A stretch of 64,000 nt of DNA from Actinophytocola algeriensis (GTDB lineage Bacteria; Actinomycetota; Actinomycetes; Mycobacteriales; Pseudonocardiaceae). Made by a program: the position numbers and the translations under genes. The stretch's first letter is position 1; every line of letters starts with the position of its first letter. Positions 33,627-41,981 of this stretch are shown here, piece by piece. The notes beneath the pieces were generated by a model that saw only the letters and a list, made by a program, of their open reading frames with translations, did not search any database and was not told the DNA's origin. The stretch covers positions 372,001 to 436,000 of the forward strand of contig NZ_JACHJQ010000005.1 in assembly GCF_014203735.1 (NCBI RefSeq). The letters run 5' to 3'.

Positions 33627-34034
33627 CTACCCGACCGGGTGGGCACAGCCCATCGCCTCGTCGGCGGTGTGCGCGCCGTGGGTGTGCCGCAGGTGCACCT
33701 CGCCCCATTGCCGGACGCTTTCCACGACGGGCAGGACCGTGGTGCCGTAGGGCGTGAGGCGGTAGATGACGGGTGCCGGGACCGGTCCGGTCACCACGCG
33801 CTCGACGAGCCCGTCGGCCTCGAGCTCACGTAGTTGCTCGGCCAGCACTTTGGGCGTGATCGGCGTGCCCCGGCGGCGCAGTCCTGCGAAGTGGGACTCG
33901 CCGTGGGCGAGCCAGTACAACAGGGTCAGCTTCCACTTCCCCCCGAGCGCGGCGAACGCCGCCGCCATCGGGCAGCCGGGCAGCGGGTTGGGGCGCGCCG
34001 GGGAGGGGTTACCCGCAGGTGCCTTCTTGTTCAT
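33627..34034 (-). CDS. HxlR-family transcriptional regulator
   Basis: The product is 135 residues. The Cys-Pro of LPGCPMAAAF, GGKWKLTLLYWL, LRRRGTPITPKVLAEQLREL and YRLTPYGTTVLPV make a complete HxlR winged helix. ATG at 34034 is taken as the start. It is divergent from a secreted protein gene with only 27 bp between the two start codons, so its operator must overlap both promoters or lie inside a gene. Confidence 0.88.
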   Translation of the reverse strand: MNKKAPAGNPSPARPNPLPGCPMAAAFAALGGKWKLTLLYWLAHGESHFAGLRRRGTPITPKVLAEQLRELEADGLVERVVTGPVPAPVIYRLTPYGTTVLPVVESVRQWGEVHLRHTHGAHTADEAMGCAHPVG

Positions 34035-34061
34035 GGTTGTGCTCCGCCGGATAGTCGGGTC

Positions 34062-34670
34062 GTGAACATCCGCACCCTGCACACCGTGCCACACGGACGA
34101 ATCCTGGCCGCGTTCCTCGTGGTCCTCACGCTCACCGCGCCGGCGTCGGCAGCGGGCGACACCTCGACGGCACCCGCCACCTCCGCGGCAGGCGCCGAGG
34201 ACGGCCAGCGAGACTTCGACTGGGAGCTCGGCGCCTGGCACACGGAAGTCCGGGTGCTCGCCGATCCACTGTCGGACACCGAGGACGAATGGCTTCACTT
34301 CACGGGGACGTCCGTCGTGCGCCCGCTGCTGGACCGGCGGGCGAACGTCGTCGAACTCAAGGTCGCCGGACCGACCGGACGGATCGAGGGCCTCAACATG
34401 CGGCTCTACGAACCAGGGGCGAAGCGCTGGAGCCTGACCTTCGTCAACATCCGCGACGGACTGCTCACCCCGTCGGTTCACGGCGGGTTCCACGACGGGA
34501 TCGGCGAGTTCCACGGCGACGATCAACTCGGCGGCCGTCCGATCAAGGTGCGCTTCCTCATCTACCGCCAGGGACCGGACCGGGCCAGGTTCGAGCAGGC
34601 GTTCTCGTCGGACGACGGCGCGACCTGGGAGACGAACTGGGTCGCCATCGACCGCCGCATCGACCGCTGA
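34062..34670 (+). CDS. Secreted hypothetical protein, 202 aa
   Basis: GTG at 34062 gives a signal peptide ending near ASAAGDT and a domain of about 160 residues rich in Trp and aromatic strand motifs (FDWELGAWHTEVRVL, GLNMRLYEPGAKRWSL, FHDGIGEFHGD). It looks like a lipocalin/calycin-type barrel (DUF1579-like), which is inference. No Shine-Dalgarno sequence is seen, so it may be leaderless. Likely controlled by the adjacent HxlR regulator. Confidence 0.78.
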   Translation: MNIRTLHTVPHGRILAAFLVVLTLTAPASAAGDTSTAPATSAAGAEDGQRDFDWELGAWHTEVRVLADPLSDTEDEWLHFTGTSVVRPLLDRRANVVELKVAGPTGRIEGLNMRLYEPGAKRWSLTFVNIRDGLLTPSVHGGFHDGIGEFHGDDQLGGRPIKVRFLIYRQGPDRARFEQAFSSDDGATWETNWVAIDRRIDR

Positions 34671-34674
34671 GAGC

Positions 34675-34705
34675 TGGACCCACGACCGGTGAGGTCGTGG
34701 GTCCA
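34675..34705 (+). terminator. Hairpin terminator
   Basis: TGGACCCACGACC (34675-34687) pairs perfectly with 34693-34705 around a 5-nt loop, starting 5 bp after the stop of the secreted protein gene. Confidence 0.85.
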
Positions 34706-34920
34706 CGCACCAGCGCGGCCGAACGTTGGGCGTGAAAGACATTCAATTTCCGGATGTCGCGGTTGTTGTCAGTTCTTCGCAGGATGCCGGTTCTATTTTG
34801 TCAGCGGCCAATGGGTAATTCGTGAGGCAGCGCGGAAGTCCCACACCTGTCGTGTTCTGAGTAAAGTCGGGGGCGTTGCGGCCCGGTAGGTGTCGAACTT
34901 TTGTCACGAAGGTGGCGGTC

Positions 34921-36186
34921 ATGGCGACGAGCCCCGGTAGGCGGGCCGACGGGTTGCCGGACACCCAGCTGTTGTGGGCGCAGCTCCGCGACCGCGTGGA
35001 CGTCACCGAGCGGATGCGGCCGATGGTGCCGCAGATGGTGCGCGTCGCGGTGACCGAGATCCAGCGTTCCGTCCCCGAGTACGCGGTGCCGCTGGAGGGC
35101 AAGTTCCGCGACGTGCTGGTCGGCGCCGTCGACATGGCGATCACGCAGTTCCTGGACAACATCCGCAACCCGCACGCCTCGCAGGTGGACTGGGAGAAGA
35201 CGTTCCGCTACGCGGGCCGGGTCGAGTACCTGGAGGGCCGCAGCCTCGACGCGCTGCAGGCCGCGGTGCGCGTCGGCTCGCGCAGGGTGTGGCGGATGGT
35301 CAGCACCGCCGGCCGCCAGCTGGGGGTCCACCCGACCCGGCTGTTCGCGGTCGCGGACGCGATCTTCGCCTACACCAACGAGATCTGCACGGTGGCGCTG
35401 AAGGGCTACCTGGAGACGCAGGCGCAGCACACCGGCGCGGTGGAACGCAGGCGGCGTCAGCTGATGAAGCTGATCCTCGCCGACCCGCCAGCGCCGCTCC
35501 CGGCGATCACGGAGCTGGCCGCCACCACCGGGTGGTCGGTGCCGGCGCGCCTGGCCGTGGTGGTGCTGGAGTACCGCGAGGACCAGCACCAGCTGCCTGC
35601 CAGCGCGCTGGACCGGCGGGTGCTGGTCGACCTGGAGAGCAACCAGCCGTGCCTGATCACCGCCGACCCGGAGACCGACCTGCGCAGCCTGTCCGACGAG
35701 CTGCACGGGCGGCGCGCCGCGATCGGCCCGGCGGTGCGGGTGTCCGAGGCGCACCGGTCGCTGGACGTGGCCAGGCGGACGTTGCGGCTGGTCCAGCGCG
35801 GTGTACTGCCGGAGCGGCAGATCACCTGGTGCCGCGACCACCTGTCCACCCTGGCACTGCTGTCCGACACGTTCCTGGTCACGCAGCTGACCCGGCGGGC
35901 CATGGCACCCCTCGCGGCACTGACCCCGAAACAACGCGACCGCCTCGCCACCACGTTGCTGGCCTGGCTGGACACCCGAGGCGGCATCAACGAGATCGCC
36001 ACCCGCCTGGCCATCCACCCGCAGACCGTGCGCTACCGCATGCGCCTGATCGACGATCTGCTCGGCGAGCAGCTGTCCGACAAGAACCAACGGCTCACGC
36101 TGGAGATCGCTCTGCGCGCCCACCAGCTGCTGTCGAAACTGGAGGCCGGCGCTGACGAGCCCCGTGCAAGGCCACCAGCAGGCTGA
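34921..36186 (+). CDS. PucR-family (CdaR-like) transcriptional regulator
   Basis: The product is 421 residues from ATG 34921. The N-terminal helical region (RVAVTEIQRSVPEYAVPLEG) and central GGDEF-like/CdaR region lead to the C-terminal PucR HTH: INEIATRLAIHPQTVRYRMR. Paralogous to the convergent gene with which it overlaps at the 3' end by 92 bp. It may control the lipid operon or the convergent paralogue; no operator was identified. The upstream 215 bp is AT-richer than average and presumably holds its promoter. Confidence 0.9.
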   Translation: MATSPGRRADGLPDTQLLWAQLRDRVDVTERMRPMVPQMVRVAVTEIQRSVPEYAVPLEGKFRDVLVGAVDMAITQFLDNIRNPHASQVDWEKTFRYAGRVEYLEGRSLDALQAAVRVGSRRVWRMVSTAGRQLGVHPTRLFAVADAIFAYTNEICTVALKGYLETQAQHTGAVERRRRQLMKLILADPPAPLPAITELAATTGWSVPARLAVVVLEYREDQHQLPASALDRRVLVDLESNQPCLITADPETDLRSLSDELHGRRAAIGPAVRVSEAHRSLDVARRTLRLVQRGVLPERQITWCRDHLSTLALLSDTFLVTQLTRRAMAPLAALTPKQRDRLATTLLAWLDTRGGINEIATRLAIHPQTVRYRMRLIDDLLGEQLSDKNQRLTLEIALRAHQLLSKLEAGADEPRARPPAG

Positions 36187-37381
36187 GCCGGGTGTCCGAC
36201 TGGTGCAGCCGGTCGCCGTACAGGGTGCGCAGCTGGTTGAGGCGGTAGCGCACCGTCTGCGGGTGGACGTCCAGCTCCTGCGCCATTTCCGGCGCGGTGT
36301 AGCTGGTTTCCAGCCACAGCGACAACGTCTCGAGCAGCTTGTCCCGCTGCCGCGCCGGTATGGCGGCCAGCGGGGCCAGCGCGGCGGCGGAGATCTCGTC
36401 GACCAGGAACGTGTCGTCGGACAGCCACAGTGTCGCCAGGTGCTCGTCGAACCAGGTCACCTCCGCGTCCGGCAGCACGCCGGTCTGTACCAGGTGGACG
36501 GTGCGCCGCGCCCAGTGCAGCGAGCGGTGTGCCTGCGCCACGGGCGCGGCGGGGCCGACCGCCGCCCGCCACCCCGGCAGCACCGTCGGCAGGTCGGCCA
36601 CCAGCTCCCGTTCCTCGGCCGAGACCAGCAGGCACGGCTCGTTGCCCTCGAGGTCGACCAGCATGCGCCGGTCCAGCTCCGACTCCACCGCGCCGCGGCC
36701 GCCCCGGTCACCCAGCGCGACGGCGACGACCTGGGCGGGCAACTGCCACCGTGCCGCCTCGGCCAGCCTGGCCAGCGCGTTGGGCGACGGTGTCGCGGAG
36801 GGCCCGCCCAGGATCATCTCCATCAGGTGGCGCCGCTTGCGCTCGACCGCACCGGCCGCCCTGGCGCGCGACATCGCGTGCCCTTCCACCGAGAGCGCGG
36901 ACAGCTCGTCGATGTAGGCGAAGATGGCCTCCGCCAGCAGGCACATCGTCTCGGTCGGCACGCCTGACCGCTGGCCGATGCCTGCCAGGTGCCGCCAGGA
37001 CACCCGCGCGCCGATCCGGTACGCCTGCTGCAGCGCGTCCACGATCTGGCCGTCGTCCAGCTCGAACTCACCGAGGTCCCGGAACCGGCGCCGGTGGTCC
37101 TCCTGCGGGCGCGCCGGGTCGGCCAGCCGCTCGATGAACTGCAGCACCGCCTGCTGCACGTTCTCCACGATCGACCTGCCGAACGCGTCGTCCAGCGGCT
37201 GCGCGAACGCGGGCACCTCCCACTGGATCTCCACCAGGATGTCGCGCGTCAACCGCGGAATGCGCGGCCGCAGCACCGTCGCCAGCTCGGCGGGCAGCAT
37301 CGACCACAGCTCCACTCCCGGGCCGCCGGACGTGGGCGACAACATGGATCCGTAGGCAATCCGGGGAGGTCGCTCCGTCAC
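36095..37381 (-). CDS. PucR-family (CdaR-like) transcriptional regulator (paralogue)
   Basis: The product is 428 residues with the same order of regions as its neighbour: DILVEIQWEVPAFAQPLDD, a central region with LDRRMLVDLEGNEPCLL, and a C-terminal HTH TAPEMAQELDVHPQTVRYRL. An internal ATG (MLSPTSGG) at 37345 is an alternative start. It is on the strand of the lipid operon, 105 bp downstream of its last gene, with GTCCGGAC- and TGTCCGGA-type motifs in the gap, so it may have its own promoter yet respond to the same pathway. Confidence 0.9.
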   Translation of the reverse strand: MTERPPRIAYGSMLSPTSGGPGVELWSMLPAELATVLRPRIPRLTRDILVEIQWEVPAFAQPLDDAFGRSIVENVQQAVLQFIERLADPARPQEDHRRRFRDLGEFELDDGQIVDALQQAYRIGARVSWRHLAGIGQRSGVPTETMCLLAEAIFAYIDELSALSVEGHAMSRARAAGAVERKRRHLMEMILGGPSATPSPNALARLAEAARWQLPAQVVAVALGDRGGRGAVESELDRRMLVDLEGNEPCLLVSAEERELVADLPTVLPGWRAAVGPAAPVAQAHRSLHWARRTVHLVQTGVLPDAEVTWFDEHLATLWLSDDTFLVDEISAAALAPLAAIPARQRDKLLETLSLWLETSYTAPEMAQELDVHPQTVRYRLNQLRTLYGDRLHQSDTRLSLLVALHGARQRRPPVSTAAGGRAERSPA

Positions 37382-37486
37382 ACGACGAAATTACCGCCGA
37401 AACCGGCGTCCGGACATTCTGGCGGATATACCTCCCCGGACCCGACAAAAGCGCTCGCCGCGCATTGTCCGGATCTGACAAGTACC

Positions 37487-39016
37487 TCACGGCCGGTGCA
37501 TGCGCGCCCAGAGTTCCGGCCACGGCGCGGCCGGGCTGGTGCACAGCCAGACCGGCACGTCCCGGTTGGCCACCGCGGCATCAGCGTCGATGCCGCTGCC
37601 GAGGGTGACCGTGGCGACCCGGCGCACGTCGCCGAAGTGCCGCCGCAGCCAGTCCTGATCGCCACCGACGTAGAGCACCTGGGTGGTCTCGGCACCGGGG
37701 GGACCCAGGTACCAGTAACCGCGTTCCGGGCCGTAGGCGCCGGGCAGACCACGTTCGCGGCCGTAGACGTCCAGTGCGCTCGCCTGCCAGTAGCTGTCGC
37801 CCATGACCGCGGTCCGCGCGCGTTGTTCCCGCGGCAGGTCGTGGTAGGCCGCCGCGGCGGTGTCGGCCAGCCGGGGCCAGCCGTAGCTGCCGCTCGACAC
37901 GAAGTCCACGATGTCGATGCCGCTGAACGCCGACGCGGGCCGCACGGGCAGCGCCAGGTAGACCATCAGCGGGATCGACAGCGCGAACACCGGCACCGTG
38001 GGCACCCACCGCCACCAGCGGGCCGTCGCACCTCGCTCGATCATGACGGCCGACGCGGCGAACGCGACCGCGAACAGCCCCGCCAGGTAGTAGAAGCGGC
38101 TCGCGGTGACCAGGAAGACCAGTGTCACCACCAGGATCGCCACCCCGAACAGGCGGAACGGGCGCAGCGGCTCGGCCCGCAGCAACGCGAACACGCCGTG
38201 GCACACCAGGAACACCCCCGGCAGCAGGCCGGCCGCCAGTACTGCCAGGGGGAGCATCATCGGCGGCCCGCCGAGCAGCCGCTGGTTCTGCTCCGCCACC
38301 ACCTCCTGCATCAGCAGGTACGGCCAGTCGTTCCGGCTCTGCCACCACAGCGTCGGCGCGGTGACCAGCACCGTGAGCACCCCGCCCGCCCACAGCGCAG
38401 GACGGGTCAGCAACCACCGCGGCCCGACCAGCAGCGCGGCGACGGCCAGGGCCAGCCAGAAGAACGCGATCAGGAACTTGCCCTGCATGGCGATCGCGGT
38501 GACCACCCCGGCGACCAGCAGCAGCCGGTCGGACCCGGTGCGCACCCACCTGGCGACCAGCCAGCTCACCAGCACCCAGCAGAACGGGTCGACGGTCGAG
38601 GTGGCGAGCACGTGCCCGGACGCCAGCAGCTGGAACGACAACGCGTACGCGCCCGCGGTGAGCACCTGGGCCCGGTGCCCGCCGCCGAACTCCCGCGCGA
38701 TCAGCGCGGCCAGCACCACCCCGGCGCACGTGAGCAGCATCGGCAGCAGGCGAAGCCCGATCACCGAGCCGGGGAGCACCGTGTCCAGCGCTCTGGCCAG
38801 CACCGGCAGCAGCCACGGGTTGTCGGCGTAGCCCCATGCCAGGTGGTGGCGGCCGGTGGCCAGGAAGTACAGCTCGTCACCGAAGTAGCCGAACCGGCCG
38901 CTGACCGCCAGCAGGACGGCCCCGGTGACCGCGGCGATGGCCAGCACCGGCAGCCGGGCGAAAGCAGGCGCGGACACCTGCTCCCGCTCGGCCGCCTGCC
39001 GGGACAGGGTCGCCAC
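37487..39016 (-). CDS. GT39/ArnT-like membrane glycosyltransferase
   Basis: The product is 509 residues, with about eleven helices and a C-terminal external domain. GYFGDELYFLATGRHH in the first loop carries the acidic residues typical of the PMT/ArnT superfamily, and WGYADNPWL follows. These enzymes use polyprenyl-phosphate sugars on the outer face of the membrane. GTG at 39016 is 5 bp past the acyl-AMP ligase stop. Last gene of the lipid operon; it could glycosylate the lipid or its acceptor. Confidence 0.85.
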   Translation of the reverse strand: MATLSRQAAEREQVSAPAFARLPVLAIAAVTGAVLLAVSGRFGYFGDELYFLATGRHHLAWGYADNPWLLPVLARALDTVLPGSVIGLRLLPMLLTCAGVVLAALIAREFGGGHRAQVLTAGAYALSFQLLASGHVLATSTVDPFCWVLVSWLVARWVRTGSDRLLLVAGVVTAIAMQGKFLIAFFWLALAVAALLVGPRWLLTRPALWAGGVLTVLVTAPTLWWQSRNDWPYLLMQEVVAEQNQRLLGGPPMMLPLAVLAAGLLPGVFLVCHGVFALLRAEPLRPFRLFGVAILVVTLVFLVTASRFYYLAGLFAVAFAASAVMIERGATARWWRWVPTVPVFALSIPLMVYLALPVRPASAFSGIDIVDFVSSGSYGWPRLADTAAAAYHDLPREQRARTAVMGDSYWQASALDVYGRERGLPGAYGPERGYWYLGPPGAETTQVLYVGGDQDWLRRHFGDVRRVATVTLGSGIDADAAVANRDVPVWLCTSPAAPWPELWARMHRP

Positions 39017-39021
39017 GGCGC

Positions 39022-40815
39022 TCAGCCCCGCCCGCCGAAGGTGCCCGCGACGTACCGCGCGCGGCACTCTGCCCGGCGGACCTTGCCGCTGGAGGTCCGG
39101 GGCAGCTCGTTCTGGCCGAGCAGCACCACGTCCCGCACCGCGAGACCGTGCTCGCCGGACACCGCGGCCCGGACCGCGTCGGCGACCTCCGTGACGTCCA
39201 GGTCGTCGGTGGCGTGGCGGGAGCGTTCCGCCACGACCACCGCGTACTCGCCCTGGTCCCCGGACCCGGCCACCGAGAACGCCACGACCGCGTGCCTGCG
39301 GATCGCGCGGTGTGCGTGCTCGACGGTGAACTCGATGTCCTGCGGGTAGTGGTTGCGGCCGTCGGCGATGATCAGGTCCTTCAACCGGCCGGTGACGAAC
39401 AGGTCGCCGTCGCGGCGCACCCCGAGGTCTCCGGTGCGCAACCAGCCCGCGCAGCCCGGGTAGGGCGTGACCGCCGCGCCGTGCGCGTCGAGGAGCGTGG
39501 CGCGGAACACCGCGGCCGACACCGCATCGTCCGCACCCCAGTAGCCGAGGCACACGTTCGGGCCACTGGTCCAGATCTCGCCGACCTGCCCGTCGGGCAG
39601 CGCCCGGTGCGTCTCCGGGTGCACGACCCGCACGAGCTGGTCCACCGGCTGGCCGGCGGACACCAGCGTGGACCCCGCCGGTGCGTCCGGTGCGACGTCG
39701 ACCGCCTCGCCGGCGGCCAGCCGCGCCCGGTCGAACGTGCGGGTCTTCGGCGGCTGCCCGGCGGGCGAGGACGTCACCAGCAGCACCGCCTCGGCCAGGC
39801 CGTAGCCCTGGCGGAACATGCCCGGCCGCGCGCCGCAGCCGGCGAACCGCTCGTAGAACGAGTCCACGATGGACGGTGCGATCGGCTCGCTGCCGTCGCC
39901 GAACGTGGCCACGTTGTCCAGCCGCAGCCCCGAGAGGTCCGCGTCCGTGGTGCGTGCCGCGGTGTAGCCGTAGGCGAAGTTGGGGGCCACGGTGATCGCC
40001 GGTCCCGGCGCCCGCGCCATCAGCTCCAGCCACCGCGCCGGGCGGGTGAGGAAGGCGACCGGGTCCATCAGCGTGGACGACAGCCCGCCCATCAGTGGCG
40101 CCGCCAACCCGACGATCAACCCCATGTCGTGGTACAGCGGCAGCCAGCTGACCACCGTGCTGCCGGGCCTGCCCTGGTAGACCCGCACGGTCTGGGTGGC
40201 CGCGGCGGCCACGTTGGCGTGGCTGACCATCACGCCGGCCGGGTTCCGCGTCGACCCGGACGTGTACTGCAGGTACGCCAGGGACTCCGGCCGGGGCGGC
40301 GGCGCGTTGACGGCATCGGCCACCGGCACGACGTCGACCGCGACCACCGCCGGCCGGTCCAGCGCGTGGTGTTCCAGGAACTCGCTCACCAGGTCGGCGT
40401 GCCGCCGGGTGGTGAGGACCAGCGCGGGCGCGCAGTCGGCGAGCACCCCGGACAGCCGGGTCCGGAACCCCGGCAGCGGCGACGGTTCGTACACCGGGAC
40501 CGCGACCAGCCCGGCGCGCAGCGCACCGAGGAACGCGACCACGTAGTCCAGCGACTGGTCCACCAGCACGGCCGCGCGGTCACCGGGCCGGGCCCGCCGC
40601 CCGCACCACGCGGCGACCGCGGTCACCCGCGTGTCCAGCTCCCGCCAGGTCAGCGACGTGGCCACGCCGGGGGAGTCGCCGGCGTGGCCGACGGGGTAAT
40701 CCACGAAGGTGATCGCGTGCTGCCCGCCGCACGTGGCCGCCCAGTGCGCGAGCGCGTCCGGGAGCGTCGCGAACTCCTGGCCCGCCTGCGGCGACAGGTC
40801 CGAGATGAGTGTCAT
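39022..40815 (-). CDS. Fatty acyl-AMP ligase (FadD32-like FAAL)
   Basis: The product is 597 residues of the ANL adenylating family. P-loop LQYTSGSTRNPAGVMVSH, VSWLPLYHDMGLI, YGLAEAVLLVTS, GWLRTGDLG and the catalytic Lys in RTSSGKVRRAE are intact. The long spacing around residues 340-380 and the FDRARLAAGEAV segment fit the FAAL branch, which makes acyl-AMP and hands it to a PKS carrier domain rather than CoA. The adjoining PKS begins with a carrier domain, the usual FAAL acceptor. Confidence 0.93.
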   Translation of the reverse strand: MTLISDLSPQAGQEFATLPDALAHWAATCGGQHAITFVDYPVGHAGDSPGVATSLTWRELDTRVTAVAAWCGRRARPGDRAAVLVDQSLDYVVAFLGALRAGLVAVPVYEPSPLPGFRTRLSGVLADCAPALVLTTRRHADLVSEFLEHHALDRPAVVAVDVVPVADAVNAPPPRPESLAYLQYTSGSTRNPAGVMVSHANVAAAATQTVRVYQGRPGSTVVSWLPLYHDMGLIVGLAAPLMGGLSSTLMDPVAFLTRPARWLELMARAPGPAITVAPNFAYGYTAARTTDADLSGLRLDNVATFGDGSEPIAPSIVDSFYERFAGCGARPGMFRQGYGLAEAVLLVTSSPAGQPPKTRTFDRARLAAGEAVDVAPDAPAGSTLVSAGQPVDQLVRVVHPETHRALPDGQVGEIWTSGPNVCLGYWGADDAVSAAVFRATLLDAHGAAVTPYPGCAGWLRTGDLGVRRDGDLFVTGRLKDLIIADGRNHYPQDIEFTVEHAHRAIRRHAVVAFSVAGSGDQGEYAVVVAERSRHATDDLDVTEVADAVRAAVSGEHGLAVRDVVLLGQNELPRTSSGKVRRAECRARYVAGTFGGRG

Positions 40816-40825
40816 GCCCGCCCCT

Positions 40826-41839
40826 TCAGATGCCCATGCCGTCGGCCAGGACCGGCCAGGAGCGCTTCAGCGACGCCTCCCAGTACGGCCAGGTGTGCGT
40901 GCCGGCTCCGTAGTAGTCGGTGATGACGGGGACGCCGCCGCTCAGCAGCTTGCCGGTGAACAGCCGCGAGTTGATCAGGGACACGCTCTCCAGCAGCTCG
41001 CCGACGGCCTCCGGTGCGTCCGGGTTGTCCAGCGGGCCGCTGTTGCCGTCGCCGGCGGACACGTAGAGCTTGGTGCCCCGCAGCTTGTCGATCTTGTCGG
41101 CCGGGTTGTGGTCGCGCCACCTGGCGCGTTGCGACCACGGGTCACCCCAGAGGACGCCCCACACGAAGTGGCCCTGGGCGATCATGTTCAGCTGGGTGAC
41201 CTCGGGAATGGGCGGCATGAGGACGTCGATCGCGCCGCTGTAGGAGGCCGCCGCGCCGAAGGTCCCCGGGAACCGGGAGGCGTACTCCATCGCGCCGTAG
41301 CCACCCATGGACAGCCCCGCGATCGCGCGCTGGGTACCGGCGCGGTAACCCCGTTCCAGGATCTGCAGCAGCTCGGTCACGTGGAAGGTCGGCCAGTCCG
41401 GTTTGTCGGACAGCCCGTAGTTCCACCACTTGCTGTACATGCCGATGGCACCCGCGCTGGGCATGACGATGATCGCCTGCTTGTCCGCGGTGAACTGCTC
41501 GACGTCGGTGTACGCGGTCCAGGACTTGTACTCCTGCGCCTCGCAGCAGCCGTGCAGCAGGTACAGGATCGGCCAGGTCCTGGCCGCTTCCTTGGACCAC
41601 CCGGCAGGCAGCAGCAGCCGCACCATGGCGGTGTGGGTCAGCGCGGGCGTCTGGATCTTCAGGTCGAGGGTGCGGCTGTCGATCCAGGTCTCCGAGAGCA
41701 CCCGGGCGCCGTCGTCGGCTTCGGGCAGTGCCGTCGCCGTCGGTGCCGCCTGCCCGGCCGGCGGGCTCAGCAGCGCGGCGGTCACCGCCACCACCAGCGC
41801 ACCCGCGAACAACCGACTCCGTTGTCGTGTCTTCTTCAT
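40826..41839 (-). CDS. Secreted esterase/acyltransferase, antigen 85-like (esterase D superfamily)
   Basis: The product is 337 residues from ATG 41839 (GAGGTAG upstream). Signal peptide, then an alpha/beta hydrolase with WPILYLLHGCCE, nucleophile Ser in GLSMGGYGAMEYA and a C-terminal His in GAGTHTWPYWEASL. This is the PF00756 family of mycolyltransferases and feruloyl-type esterases. In the context of a FAAL and PKS it could move the finished acyl chain onto a cell-surface sugar. Plain esterase activity is the alternative. A tandem repeat separates it from the PKS gene. Confidence 0.87.
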   Translation of the reverse strand: MKKTRQRSRLFAGALVVAVTAALLSPPAGQAAPTATALPEADDGARVLSETWIDSRTLDLKIQTPALTHTAMVRLLLPAGWSKEAARTWPILYLLHGCCEAQEYKSWTAYTDVEQFTADKQAIIVMPSAGAIGMYSKWWNYGLSDKPDWPTFHVTELLQILERGYRAGTQRAIAGLSMGGYGAMEYASRFPGTFGAAASYSGAIDVLMPPIPEVTQLNMIAQGHFVWGVLWGDPWSQRARWRDHNPADKIDKLRGTKLYVSAGDGNSGPLDNPDAPEAVGELLESVSLINSRLFTGKLLSGGVPVITDYYGAGTHTWPYWEASLKRSWPVLADGMGI

Positions 41840-41861
41840 GGCTACCTCGTTTTCCGGATGA

Positions 41862-41981
41862 GCGGAGCTTGCGGAGCGAATCATCGATATAGGCGGAGCT
41901 TGCGGAGCGAATCATCGATATAGGCGGAGCTTGCGGAGCGAATCATCGATATAGGCGGAGCTTGCGGAGCGAATCATCGAT
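41862..41981. repeat. Tandem 31-bp repeats (about 3.9 copies)
   Basis: Units at 41862, 41893, 41924 and 41955 (last one 27 bp) share GCGGAGCTTGCGGAGCG followed by AATCATCGAT and ATAG spacers, identical in all copies. The fourth covers the PKS stop codon. A single inverted near-copy lies at 49298-49321 at the start of the MFS gene. Function unknown; possibly REP-like, an attenuator, or a recombination scar. Confidence 0.93.

Noticed and set aside
36095-36186. Sequence error producing the overlap of the two PucR genes
   Set aside because: Both frames keep good PucR C-terminal sequence up to or near the overlap and each has a normal stop; the overlap appears real.
37487-40033. A single frame reading from inside the acyl-AMP ligase through the GT39 gene
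   Set aside because: The part upstream of 39016 is out of frame with the ligase and has no coding bias; the GT39 protein starts at GTG 39016.
41862-41981. CRISPR array from 31-bp repeats
   Set aside because: Units are directly adjacent without spacers and there are no cas genes.
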